IMG/VR virus record: IMGVR_UViG_3300031758_000414
Location: 1 to 29,239 of that record
DNA length: 29,239 nucleotides
Strand: one strand, 5' to 3'
Source: a virus
A program made the position numbers and the translations under genes. The notes below the pieces were generated by a model. That model searched no databases and was not told where the DNA came from. It saw nothing but the letters and a program-made list of their open reading frames with translations. Below are positions 12,903 through 20,206 of the stretch, piece by piece (position 1 is the stretch's first letter; each line of letters opens with the position of its first letter).

Positions 12903-13113
12903 TCAGTCAAAGCAATTCATTGTCGGACTTGTTACGTTCGCCCTTTTGATGCTTGTGCTTGACCTTAAACCCGCTATAATTGCGATGATAGGTGTCGCTT
13001 TCTTGAATGAGATGATATCGGCCATTCAAAAAAGAACATGGATGTTCAATTCACTGGATATAGTGTTCACTTTACTCGGTGCCGTCGGTGCCTATCTAAT
13101 TTCATTGATATAA
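12877..13113 (+). CDS. Small two-pass membrane protein, relative of the one at 13343-13567 (78 aa)
   Basis: Two or three hydrophobic segments are visible: FIVGLVTFALLMLVLDL, AIIAMIGVAFLNEMIS and IVFTLLGAVGAYLISLI. The arrangement GLV...NEMIS...WMFNSLDIVFTLLG parallels GLV...KEFID...RFNMEDFLFTMVGG in the minus-strand protein 230 bases away, so the two look like diverged copies of one family. The function is unknown, but the partner sits in the lysis cluster. The gene overlaps the nuclease-like gene before it by 26 bases and the next gene by TAATG. Confidence 0.65.
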   Translation: MNLKSIVDNQSKQFIVGLVTFALLMLVLDLKPAIIAMIGVAFLNEMISAIQKRTWMFNSLDIVFTLLGAVGAYLISLI

Positions 13114-13346
13114 TGGTTCGGCTTGACTATAACGAAAACGAACAAGTGCTACGAATATGTGAGCAGGAATATATTCTAGACAATGGATTCGTGACCATTG
13201 GTAAAAACCTTGCCGAATCAATGGCGCATCTCTTTGCTGACTATGTTGACGCTAGTGACTTCGATGACGAGACTCGCTCAAGTGCCAAGGCAATGCGTTC
13301 TATATTTAACGAATGGCGTGCGAATCTATACGATGACGATTTTTAG
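13113..13346 (+). CDS. Acidic unknown protein, last gene of the rightward operon (77 aa)
   Basis: The ATG at 13113 overlaps the previous stop (TAATG). An upstream in-frame extension to 13038 lies inside the membrane-protein gene and is rejected. The protein begins MVRLDYNENEQVLRICEQEY and ends LYDDDF, with a helical acidic body (LFADYVDASDFDDETRSSAK). Its TAG shares bases with the TAA of the converging minus-strand gene. The family is not recognised. Confidence 0.6.
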   Translation: MVRLDYNENEQVLRICEQEYILDNGFVTIGKNLAESMAHLFADYVDASDFDDETRSSAKAMRSIFNEWRANLYDDDF

Positions 13347-13567
13347 AAAAAAAGCAAGTCGATAATCAATCCGAGGGTGCCTCCGACCATCGTGAAAAGA
13401 AAGTCCTCCATGTTAAATCGACGACCCTGTGATGAGTCGATGAACTCTTTTGCGAATCCAAATAGTGCACATATAATGAAAGACCCCAGTGCACCAATGA
13501 AGATGGTTGCAAGCACATATATAACAAGACCCGCAATGAGGTGTTGTATTTTATCAGGTTCAATCAT
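13343..13567 (-). CDS. Small two-pass membrane protein in the lysis cluster (74 aa)
   Basis: I place the start at ATG 13567 (MIEPDKIQHLIAGLVIYVLA), which overlaps the endolysin stop (ATGA). A longer frame from 13615 lies inside the endolysin gene. Hydrophobic segments: IAGLVIYVLATIFIGAL, FIICALFGFAKE and FTMVGGTLGLIIDLLFF. The DKIxHxxAG...KExxD...FNxxDFLxTxxGG pattern is familiar from small phage and host membrane proteins of unknown role. Being coupled to the endolysin, it may act as an accessory holin, antiholin or spanin-like part. A related protein lies on the plus strand just across the convergence point. Confidence 0.65.
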   Translation of the reverse strand: MIEPDKIQHLIAGLVIYVLATIFIGALGSFIICALFGFAKEFIDSSQGRRFNMEDFLFTMVGGTLGLIIDLLFF

Positions 13568-13947
13568 ACTTGAAAATGGGGCATATCTTTGAATGATTTC
13601 CAATTCCCGCCCCATTCGACCTCAGGGTATTGAATGGCGACGATATGGGCGAACTTGGCGAATAGAGCAGGCGACCAGTCAAGTTTTCCTTCACGAGTCT
13701 TGAACGCAATGTCAAACGCTTTTGATGGGTAACTGTTATGCTTGCCTCCTCGTTTGATTTGAGTGACAATGGCACCCGCCTTGGTTCGTCCTTGGGCGTA
13801 TAGGTCTAGTTGTTCCTGAGGTGTTCGATATGTGCAAGTGATAAATGGTTGAGGCAACTCAGGATTGAGCACCCCAAATGCTTTAGAACCATCACGCCAA
13901 CACTTGCGAAGCACTGGCACACAATCGTCAATGTTACGACTCGGCAT
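13564..13947 (-). CDS. Endolysin, M15 peptidase (L-Ala-D-Glu / VanY-like) (127 aa)
   Basis: This is a zinc peptidase that cuts peptidoglycan cross-bridging peptides at lysis. RTPQEQLDLYAQGRTKAGAI (residues 41-60) is the family opening. GGKHNSYPSKAFDIAF supplies His70 and Asp79 as zinc ligands, and EWGGNWKSFKDMPHFQV supplies the final His124. All three ligands and the expected Trp are present. Like many single-domain endolysins it has no signal peptide or cell-wall-binding domain, so release would need a holin. It overlaps the upstream membrane gene by 14 bases and the downstream membrane gene by ATGA. Confidence 0.92.
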   Translation of the reverse strand: MPSRNIDDCVPVLRKCWRDGSKAFGVLNPELPQPFITCTYRTPQEQLDLYAQGRTKAGAIVTQIKRGGKHNSYPSKAFDIAFKTREGKLDWSPALFAKFAHIVAIQYPEVEWGGNWKSFKDMPHFQV

Positions 13948-14509
13948 TGTTGCTTAATTTATGGATTGTCGTGTCTTTTAAGGCACTCGATTTTGATGAA
14001 CCGACATAGTATGAGAAGATGCTTGCTCCGATGCTCATAATCGCTCCGAAGCACATATCGGCGAGGCGTTGATTTTCTTGCGGAATTACTATGAATGTTA
14101 GGGTGATGATGGTTGTGATGAGAAGCACAAGACCTGTGATGACCACTGACGCCATTAACCAGTCGCGACCGCCTGTTGTTTTGGTATACTCGGCTTCTCT
14201 TAATCGTGCCGACGTCCTATCTTCAACCTCCGCTTTGTATGATTCAAGTTCATTTTGCACATCAATGCGATGCATCTCAAGTTGCCATTCTAGTCGATAG
14301 CGTTCAAACTCAAGTGCTAGGTCACGATGTGCCTCGCTCTTTTCTTTGTTAGCATTCAAATACTCACCAACTCGCTCGATTGCCTCGACGCCAGTAATAT
14401 CACCCACGACCTTGAGCACATCACCCGCGACAGGTTTGACCTTGTCACGCATAAACACGCCGAACTTTGACTCACTGATACGTTTTCCAAGGGGTTTTTT
14501 ATCACTCAT
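13934..14509 (-). CDS. Membrane protein with long charged domain, probable holin (191 aa)
   Basis: The first 110 residues are charged and helical (LALEFERYRLEWQLEMHRID, VQNELESYKAEVEDRTSARL), then GGRDWLMASVVITGLVLLIT leads into a first membrane segment (about 113-140). A second follows at CFGAIMSIGASIFSYYVGSS (about 150-172). This matches the 3TM/GTA-type phage holin layout in a general way. It lies between another membrane protein and the endolysin, as expected for lysis genes. It could alternatively be a spanin-like or regulatory lysis protein. Confidence 0.65.
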   Translation of the reverse strand: MSDKKPLGKRISESKFGVFMRDKVKPVAGDVLKVVGDITGVEAIERVGEYLNANKEKSEAHRDLALEFERYRLEWQLEMHRIDVQNELESYKAEVEDRTSARLREAEYTKTTGGRDWLMASVVITGLVLLITTIITLTFIVIPQENQRLADMCFGAIMSIGASIFSYYVGSSKSSALKDTTIHKLSNNAES

Positions 14510-14838
14510 TTTGGTTTGATTATGAGGTTGAATATCCCACTGAGAATTGATTTGTAATTCGCAAACAAATATATAAACATCTTCTCGCCGAGGAGCGTGC
14601 TAATTGGCACCAAGAATTGAGCGGACGACTGCATCCCTTTAGCATTACAATAGATGCTCACCATATAACCCGAAAACACACTCATTCCAACGACGGCCAA
14701 CCATTGAATCACCGACAATGTGCGTTTTTTATAGACCTCGTATGATATTTTGCCAAGCAATCCGATACTCATTCCAATGACGTATGTTTTTTGTTCGGTT
14801 GAATACGCAATCAATTCATCTACCCAATTGTGTTGCAT
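14506..14838 (-). CDS. Membrane protein, holin candidate (110 aa)
   Basis: The protein opens MQHNWVDELIAYSTEQKTYV and has about three hydrophobic stretches: VIGMSIGLLGKISYEVY, VIQWLAVVGMSVFSGYMVSI and a C-terminal ILSGIFNLIIKPK region, with LGEKMFIYLFANY between. Size and topology resemble class I holins of the LydA/holin-8 style. It is coupled to the next lysis gene by ATGA. Two holin-like genes in a row suggest a holin/antiholin pair, but which is which cannot be told. Confidence 0.6.
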   Translation of the reverse strand: MQHNWVDELIAYSTEQKTYVIGMSIGLLGKISYEVYKKRTLSVIQWLAVVGMSVFSGYMVSIYCNAKGMQSSAQFLVPISTLLGEKMFIYLFANYKSILSGIFNLIIKPK

Positions 14839-14938
14839 CTTTAGGTCTTTTTACTTGTGCAAGTAATCGTTGCTCATATGCTTTCAACTTCACGAGCAAC
14901 TCTTTTCGTTTATTAACGGCGCATTCCTCTTTTTTCAT
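14816..14938 (-). CDS. Small basic helical protein (40 aa)
   Basis: The ATG at 14938 overlaps the stop of the neck gene (ATGA), and its end overlaps the holin-candidate start. It encodes MKKEECAVNKRKELLVKLKA and a helical rest, YEQRLLAQVKRPKDATQLGR. It is strongly basic. There is no known family. The two coupling overlaps make it likely to be translated. Confidence 0.6.
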   Translation of the reverse strand: MKKEECAVNKRKELLVKLKAYEQRLLAQVKRPKDATQLGR

Positions 14939-15501
14939 AATGGCAATTGTGAAAGTCGATAGTCATAAACATCGTGACTAGTCGCCGTGTTCCCGCTACT
15001 AAAAATATACGACCCGCTACCTTTACGCATTTGCAATGGCGGACGTTGAGGCCATACATTATTTGAGTATTCAGGGAACAATGATGAGTTCGCGCATAGA
15101 TAATCGACCATCAATGCAGTATAGTATTCGGCGTTTGCACGAGCACGATTGAGCATATCTTTGAACACAACGTCACTCACTGGTGATGAGTCCTCCGATG
15201 TTCGTTGCACAAGAGTGCCATTGTCAACCTTGTATGTAAGTGACGGTAATGCTTCAACCATCGTCCACCATAATACAACACGACGAGCATAATCATCGAC
15301 AAGTGTTTGATAGTCGCCCGATAGAGTGTTGTCAGCAATATCATCTCGCAACTTGGTGTATAGCGATGTGCCTAGATAAGCACTCAAATACTTGTCTTGA
15401 GCAAGATAAATCGCAGGGTATAAAAGGTTCGGGTCAACCGCTCCATTGATGGTTGTGTATTTTTTCACATACACATCATTGATGAATAGTATCTCGGCCA
15501 T
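14935..15501 (-). CDS. Head-tail connector-like protein (188 aa)
   Basis: It begins MAEILFINDVYVKKYTTING and continues VDPNLLYPAIYLAQDKYLSA, LGTSLYTKLRDDIADNTLSG and VVLWWTMVEALPSLTYKVDN. I recognise this as the DUF6712-type neck protein family of Bacteroidota phages, comparable to the gp6-type connector that binds beneath the portal. The position next to the portal gene (TAATG overlap) supports that role. The C-terminal RPPLQMRKGSGSYIFSSG segment is a likely flexible tail. Confidence 0.7.
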   Translation of the reverse strand: MAEILFINDVYVKKYTTINGAVDPNLLYPAIYLAQDKYLSAYLGTSLYTKLRDDIADNTLSGDYQTLVDDYARRVVLWWTMVEALPSLTYKVDNGTLVQRTSEDSSPVSDVVFKDMLNRARANAEYYTALMVDYLCANSSLFPEYSNNVWPQRPPLQMRKGSGSYIFSSGNTATSHDVYDYRLSQLPL

Positions 15502-17531
15502 TATTCGTAGGTGTATTTTAGTGATGCATGATTCGGCATTGAATAGGGTGTTTGACCCTCGATTCCTTTTTGCGGTACATAGGGAACATTGCCGACCCTC
15601 TTTTCGTTCTCAAGTCCATTGTTCGGCATGATGCGTCCCTTTTCATCCCGCTTGCGCATAAAAATGAGACGCTTGAAAGCGTGCCTGCAAAAGCACCCCC
15701 CCTTAAAGGTGAAAATGTCGTAACTACTTGAACCTGAGGGCGCAAACTGACCATTCACACCATTGTCACTCATATTTTGAATGTCCTCATATCGGAACAC
15801 TTTTCCGTTTTTAGACATCGAGACCATTGCTCGACAAAACTCGCGCGATTTTTTACTGATGTTCGTCGTGTACGCATACCTCAACTTATACATTCCCGCG
15901 TCACCCCACTTCGATTTTTGGTCGCCGTTGGCATATGAGTCGTATGAGGCCAGTTCGAGCGATTGAATCTTGTTGATTGCATCGACCTCCTCGTCGTGTG
16001 TGTGACAAGCGTCCTCCTCACTCACAAGTTGCCATTCATTCAAGTCGATGTATTCACCTCGCTCAGTCATCACCTCAATCCAATACTTTTCATCCTCGTC
16101 ACTCATATCGATGTCACGAACCTTACCGCTTAGATGATGCATTGTGCGTTGTATCGCTTGCATTGCCACCGCATTCGGGTCAACCGAACCTTCTTTAATT
16201 CCTGAGAAGATATCCTCGATTTGAGCGGTTGTAAGCATTGGGAACGACGCACCCATCACCGCCTTTGCAGTTGACACGGGGAGCACACCAGTTGCCGACT
16301 GAATGATGATTTCAAGCATTGATGAGATTTGTGCTCCATTCATCGCGGTTTGTGCGACGTCGGTTGCGGGCACATCCAAAACTGGGACGTCGATATTTGA
16401 TTCAACGCTTGGAGTTGCCTCGGTAACTGGCGCAACAACGCTCGCGGTAGGTTGTTCAATTGGTGAATTTGGAATAACACTAATTTCGATACCCTCCATC
16501 TCATACGAAAGAACCTCGGTGAATGCCTTGGCCAACTTACGTTGAGCGGGTTCGATGACTTGTGTGTTGAATATCTGCAATCCGATTTTCATCTCGTCGC
16601 TATTTGACCCGAAACCGCTCTCGGCACGAATTCCGAAGATGAGCGGAGTTGTTACACGATGACCAGTGAGCACCTCGGTGCGTGATGCTTCGCTCAAGAA
16701 TTGATATTGCTTGTCGGCGTCCGAGATAGGGAATGCAGTAATATCGGGTTTTGGTGTATCACGTTCATTAAATGTCATTATAAACTTACCCGCATTCCGC
16801 TCACCGCTCAACTTATTTTCCCAATCGCGCATCATTGCACGTTGTTGGTCGGGGTCAGGTGCACCGCCAAAAAATGAAACAATAAACGATGGAAACAGGC
16901 CACTACTAATGTTGTTGACGTGATAGATTCCGATTTTTTTCGATAGTTCGATATAATTAACCGCACTCCAATAGTCAGGTCGAGGGTATGTTTGACCGCT
17001 AGTATAATAAAACGACCAGTATATTTGACGAGGTTCGGTCGTTGATGTTAGTGGGTTGTACTTGGGAATGAATGTCGGCTTGTTTTTTTTCTTTTTAGGT
17101 GCTGACCAATCATCCGATTGATATACTCCGATGATTGACTCGTCCTCACCCTCAATCGCCATTCTACACTCCTCAAATGGTATGTGATTTATCTTCGCAA
17201 TGCTTAATCGGTCAACCGAATAAATCACTTCAATAAAGAAACCGCCGTATTTTTTCAAGTCGTGCGAACAACCATAATACACATCATATGTATCTAGGGC
17301 ATCAACACGCGATTGATATTGTCCCGCATCTAGTCCTTTGCCTGCAATCATATCACCGATTGAGATACATAATGACCCGTGAATCGGTGAGGTCTCAGCA
17401 AGTGAACGCAAGTATTGAGGGAAGAGGTTGTCGACCCCAAATTGCACATAACCGCCTCGGTCGGTTTTTTCACTCGCGCTCACTGGCGTGTAGTCACTGA
17501 GCATTAAGTTGACAAGGTTGCTTTTATCCAT
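15501..17531 (-). CDS. Portal protein with C-terminal MuF-like domain (676 aa)
   Basis: The N-terminal 330 residues have portal features: YVQFGVDNLFPQYLRSLAET, SIGDMIAGKG, VIYSVDRLSIAKINHIPFEE and a late LTGHRVTTPLIFGIRAESGF before a long helix. An Ala/Pro/Thr/Val-rich linker (about 370-395) follows. The C-terminal part (about 535-630) contains SREFCRAMVSMS, YEDIQNMSDNGVN and FKGGCFCRHAFKRLIF. The FCR...GGxxCxH pattern is similar to MuF-type head-morphogenesis domains, with Cys/His residues that could bind metal. Portal forms the dodecameric DNA gate. Fusion to a minor head domain is seen in some Bacteroidota phages from memory, but at 676 aa it is longer than a typical portal. It overlaps both neighbours. 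Confidence 0.8.
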   Translation of the reverse strand: MDKSNLVNLMLSDYTPVSASEKTDRGGYVQFGVDNLFPQYLRSLAETSPIHGSLCISIGDMIAGKGLDAGQYQSRVDALDTYDVYYGCSHDLKKYGGFFIEVIYSVDRLSIAKINHIPFEECRMAIEGEDESIIGVYQSDDWSAPKKKKNKPTFIPKYNPLTSTTEPRQIYWSFYYTSGQTYPRPDYWSAVNYIELSKKIGIYHVNNISSGLFPSFIVSFFGGAPDPDQQRAMMRDWENKLSGERNAGKFIMTFNERDTPKPDITAFPISDADKQYQFLSEASRTEVLTGHRVTTPLIFGIRAESGFGSNSDEMKIGLQIFNTQVIEPAQRKLAKAFTEVLSYEMEGIEISVIPNSPIEQPTASVVAPVTEATPSVESNIDVPVLDVPATDVAQTAMNGAQISSMLEIIIQSATGVLPVSTAKAVMGASFPMLTTAQIEDIFSGIKEGSVDPNAVAMQAIQRTMHHLSGKVRDIDMSDEDEKYWIEVMTERGEYIDLNEWQLVSEEDACHTHDEEVDAINKIQSLELASYDSYANGDQKSKWGDAGMYKLRYAYTTNISKKSREFCRAMVSMSKNGKVFRYEDIQNMSDNGVNGQFAPSGSSSYDIFTFKGGCFCRHAFKRLIFMRKRDEKGRIMPNNGLENEKRVGNVPYVPQKGIEGQTPYSMPNHASLKYTYE

Positions 17532-17913
17532 TATATATCACGTCGTTAATGATAGTTATAGTCGGCAAGTCATAGTATGCAGTCTCGTCAGTCATCACAC
17601 ACAATCCGACCTCACACAATCCAACTACCGACAAGTCGCTTGGATTGGTATTGACCGCCGAATTTTGACCATACACCTCGTATCGATATCGACCCGAAAG
17701 TGTCAATGACACTGTTGTGATGCTCATCGTTGTTATGCGCTGAGATTCGCTCACGACATTCACAACTTGCGCTAAAGATACACCAGTTGTTGAGTTTTCC
17801 TCGTGAGTCAATATGAACAAATAGTGTGTGAATGGTATCGCAAAATACTGTCGTGCCTCATCTAGTGATAGACGAACGATTTGATTTGATGTGTTAGCGG
17901 TCAAGTAAATCAT
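17524..17913 (-). CDS. Structural phage protein of unknown role (129 aa)
   Basis: I place the start at ATG 17913 (MIYLTANTSNQIVRLSLDEA). A longer in-frame start at 17979 would encode the terminator hairpin itself (poly-Gly/Phe), so it is rejected. The rest is beta-rich: THYLFILTHEENSTTG, then MSITTVSLTLSGRYRYEVYG. It resembles small Bacteroidota virion proteins with a MIYL opening, possibly a decoration or tail protein. It sits between the tube gene's terminator and the portal gene and overlaps the latter by 8 bases. Confidence 0.65.
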   Translation of the reverse strand: MIYLTANTSNQIVRLSLDEARQYFAIPFTHYLFILTHEENSTTGVSLAQVVNVVSESQRITTMSITTVSLTLSGRYRYEVYGQNSAVNTNPSDLSVVGLCEVGLCVMTDETAYYDLPTITIINDVIYNG

Positions 17914-17932
17914 CACACTTATTTTTTCGGTT

Positions 17933-17963
17933 AAAAAAAAGGGGAAGAGTTTACCTCCTCCCC
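17933..17963 (-). terminator. Rho-independent terminator after the tail-tube gene
   Basis: On the minus strand, GGGGAGGAG and CTCTTCCCC (one G-T pair) form a 9-pair stem around GTAAA, followed by eight T. It is a strong, classic terminator. Downstream genes must be reached by read-through or a nearby promoter. Confidence 0.9.
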
Positions 17964-17988
17964 CTTTCAAAGGTATCAATTCAATATA

Positions 17989-18528
17989 TTATGGAGCAGG
18001 CGACCAAATGCTAATGTCAGGGAAATTGTCAAATGGTTCGGTGCCATATTGGTCAAGAAAATCGGGTTGATTCGGCTCTTCGGCGGTCAATGTAATTTGA
18101 TATCCATTGAGGTCGGCTCTTGCCTTACCACTTCCGAAAGTACCCGCAGTCAAGAAACAACCATCGTTGCGACCTATCATCATGATTTGGTCGTCGAACA
18201 AGCGAACAAATACCGCGACGCGAGTCTTGGCAAGGTTCTCAAGTTCGGCCTTCTTATCAGGGTCAAGTTTTCCGAGAGTCATTTCAACGGTGTGCGTATA
18301 GTACAACGTACCATTTTCAAGATTCGCGTTCGGTGTGATGGTTACACCGCCTGTGTTGCGGTTGGCCTGATATGGGAACAATTGTGCGGTGGGCAAATCG
18401 GTGATTAACCCACCTGATTCAACTATACCAGTGGCGAAATCTGACCACTTACCGATATAGATGTCCTTAATGCCTCCGACCCCCTCGTTGCAATCCAACA
18501 GGAACCCGCGTGAAAGGTTACAACTCAT
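17989..18528 (-). CDS. Probable tail tube protein (179 aa)
   Basis: It begins MSCNLSRGFLLDCNEGVGGI with KDIYIGKWSDF, then YTHTVEMTLGKLDPDKKAEL, VAVFVRLFDDQIMMIGRNDG and GYQITLTAEEP. This matches the tube-like proteins of flavobacterial phages (xRGFxLDCKxxVGGxKxIY), whose beta-sandwich units stack to form the tail tube. The protein is flanked by terminators on both sides, consistent with high, independent expression. A major virion protein other than the tube is the alternative. Confidence 0.7.
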   Translation of the reverse strand: MSCNLSRGFLLDCNEGVGGIKDIYIGKWSDFATGIVESGGLITDLPTAQLFPYQANRNTGGVTITPNANLENGTLYYTHTVEMTLGKLDPDKKAELENLAKTRVAVFVRLFDDQIMMIGRNDGCFLTAGTFGSGKARADLNGYQITLTAEEPNQPDFLDQYGTEPFDNFPDISIWSPAP

Positions 18529-18546
18529 TGTGTTTCAAGTATTTAA

Positions 18547-18566
18547 GGGGAGGTTTTACCCTCCCC
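18547..18566 (-). terminator. Hairpin terminator after the major capsid gene
   Basis: On the minus strand, GGGGAGG and CCTCCCC form a perfect 7-pair G/C-rich stem with a 6-base loop, 10 bases after the capsid stop. The following TTAAAT is a short T run, so read-through is expected. It may reduce expression of later genes relative to capsid. Confidence 0.75.
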
Positions 18567-18575
18567 ATTGTTATT

Positions 18576-19481
18576 TTAGAACCAAGTTGAATAAGCGGCG
18601 ATTTCACTACCGAAGCCGTACTGACAACCCGCGAAAAACTTCGCTGAGAAGCGTACATTGTCCTCACCGAATTGTTGCATTGGGGCAACCAAGATGTTAT
18701 TCCAATCGTTGAGTACATTCGTACCGAACCATAAGTTCGATTTGCGTGACATCACCATTGTTGAAGCAGGCATTCCCGCACATACTGCGATGGGATATAG
18801 ACCCATGAATGTTTTTGGCACCTCACCGCCACCATATGTGTACCATCCGTTGCCTGCTGATGCGTTAGCGTACATGTACGCTTCCCAAACGTCAGCCGAT
18901 ACATAGATTGTCGGCTTCTCATTTGCTTGCTTAACCGCCTGAGGCAATTCAGCAATCAACAATTGCATTTTAGCAACGACATTCCCACTATTGATTGCCA
19001 CTGGTGATGCAACAAAGTTGATGTCACCATCGCCGTCAGCACCAATCAATTGCAAAAGACCATCGTACTCGCCTGCGTTAACAGCCGAACCAGTCCAAAT
19101 CAATTGCTCGTTCTTTTGTGCCATGCCCTCAAGCATTGTCGCGATGACATTCTCAGTCACTGCGGGTTCAAGTTGACCATTTTGCGCATCACGAGCACCC
19201 CAATCATCGAGGAAATCGTTCAAACACAAGTTGCGTTGTACTTGCAATTTTTTCAATTCGAGAATACGCTCGGTGATGTTGATTGTGCCTGTTGGCGTGA
19301 AATCACAAGTTGCATTCGCAAATGACACATCATCGGTGATGCGCTTCACGACCGCTTTGTAGTCGATGTTTTCCTTGAACGTGACGTTGTTCACGGTGTC
19401 GTTCGCCAAGAAAGTAGCGCGAATGTACTCGCCTGCGTACTTACCAGCGTAAGTTGTTGGATTGTTTAGGGTTGTTGCCAT
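18576..19481 (-). CDS. Major capsid protein, HK97-fold (301 aa)
   Basis: It begins MATTLNNPTTYAGKYAGEYI and contains LNDFLDDWGARD, LEGMAQKNEQLIWTGSAVNA and VWEAYMYANASAGNGWYTYG. A C-terminal NVRFSAKFFAGCQYGFGSEI follows. This layout (N-arm, long helix, VSADVWEAY domain and a closing beta segment) fits the HK97-type capsid proteins of Bacteroidota phages. Position after a protease and a coiled-coil scaffold on the same transcript, with a terminator behind it, supports the call. There is no built-in scaffold (delta) domain, so the separate upstream gene likely provides it. Confidence 0.85.
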   Translation of the reverse strand: MATTLNNPTTYAGKYAGEYIRATFLANDTVNNVTFKENIDYKAVVKRITDDVSFANATCDFTPTGTINITERILELKKLQVQRNLCLNDFLDDWGARDAQNGQLEPAVTENVIATMLEGMAQKNEQLIWTGSAVNAGEYDGLLQLIGADGDGDINFVASPVAINSGNVVAKMQLLIAELPQAVKQANEKPTIYVSADVWEAYMYANASAGNGWYTYGGGEVPKTFMGLYPIAVCAGMPASTMVMSRKSNLWFGTNVLNDWNNILVAPMQQFGEDNVRFSAKFFAGCQYGFGSEIAAYSTWF

Positions 19482-19496
19482 TTTATATGTGCTACT

Positions 19497-20102
19497 TTAT
19501 TGGTTTGCTAGGTTGAATGCAATGCGCTCTTTGAGTGTCATTTGCGCATATGATTTCGATGGTGCTGACTCAATTGCTTTCTTTGCGCTCTTGAGTTCAA
19601 TCTTTGACTTTACTGACTCAATTGCGGGTGCCTTACGCAATGCGCTGAGTTCCGCTTTGAGTGTATTGACATCAGTTGATGCCTTTTCGTTCTTGCTCTT
19701 CTCGATTGAGAGTTGAGTTTCGAGTGTTGTTTTTTCGTTCTCAAGAGCACTCACACGATTTGACAATGATTCAATGGCCGAAAGCAAGTCAGCCGATGAC
19801 ATCTCTTGTTCCATTTCAGGCATACCGATTTCGGCAATCTTTGAATCTTCGCCAACGACGATGATTGTGCCGTCGGCAAGTTGATACTCACCCGCTACAC
19901 AAGGCACCATTGCGCCACTTTCGTCTTTAGTATAGCAATCAGCACCAACGCCGAATGACTCCGCACTGGTAAAAATTGCCGTTCCGTCCATTAGTTGACC
20001 TTGAACCTCAAGGGCAACTTGCTCGCTTAATTGAATACCGTGAGCCGATGGGTCGATGTTGTGCTTGGCGAAAATCGCCTTAATTGAATCGCGTACGTTC
20101 AT
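19497..20102 (-). CDS. Capsid scaffold-like protein (201 aa)
   Basis: The start is ATG 20102 (MNVRDSIKAIFAKHNIDPSA). A longer frame from 20168 covers the leader and looks non-coding. The first 90 residues contain an EVQGQLMDGTAIFTSAE beta segment. Residues about 105-155 form a coiled coil (ADLLSAIESLSNRVSALENE, KTTLETQLSIEKSKNEKAST). The C-terminus is Lys/Ser-rich. The capsid gene follows immediately and a protease lies upstream, as for scaffolds that are cleaved and removed during capsid maturation. Confidence 0.75.
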   Translation of the reverse strand: MNVRDSIKAIFAKHNIDPSAHGIQLSEQVALEVQGQLMDGTAIFTSAESFGVGADCYTKDESGAMVPCVAGEYQLADGTIIVVGEDSKIAEIGMPEMEQEMSSADLLSAIESLSNRVSALENEKTTLETQLSIEKSKNEKASTDVNTLKAELSALRKAPAIESVKSKIELKSAKKAIESAPSKSYAQMTLKERIAFNLANQ

Positions 20103-20187
20103 CGTGTAAATTTTTGATATGAACGGATGCGAGATGCTTTTCCCCATCACGTTGCATATATGTGACATATCTTGCTTAAAAACGGAA
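20103..20187 (-). promoter_or_regulatory. Leader between protease terminator and scaffold gene
   Basis: This 85-base stretch lies after a terminator and before the scaffold/capsid pair, so a promoter should lie here. I see no TAnnTTTG box on the minus strand, so the promoter may be of another type, perhaps one read by the phage sigma-like factor. No other feature is visible. Confidence 0.35.
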
Positions 20188-20206
20188 AAGAGGCACTATG
20201 CCTCTT
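20178..20206 (-). terminator. Rho-independent terminator overlapping the protease stop codon
   Basis: On the minus strand, AAGAGGCA and TGCCTCTT form a perfect 8-pair stem around the loop TAG, followed by TTCCGTTTTT. The loop is the TAG stop codon of the protease gene, so the hairpin's left arm encodes its last residues. Confidence 0.85.

Noticed and set aside
17914-17979. N-terminal extension of the 129 aa structural gene to an ATG at 17979
   Set aside because: The extension is the translation of a terminator hairpin and its T run (Gly- and Phe-rich), so it is not expected to be coding.
20103-20168. N-terminal extension of the scaffold gene to 20168
   Set aside because: It covers the leader after a terminator and does not resemble the start of a scaffold protein; ATG 20102 gives a natural N-terminus.
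20160-20178. TGACATATCTTGC on the plus strand, similar to the P1 -7 region
   Set aside because: It lacks the full TAnnTTTG box, has no -33 box at a suitable distance and points against the genes around it.
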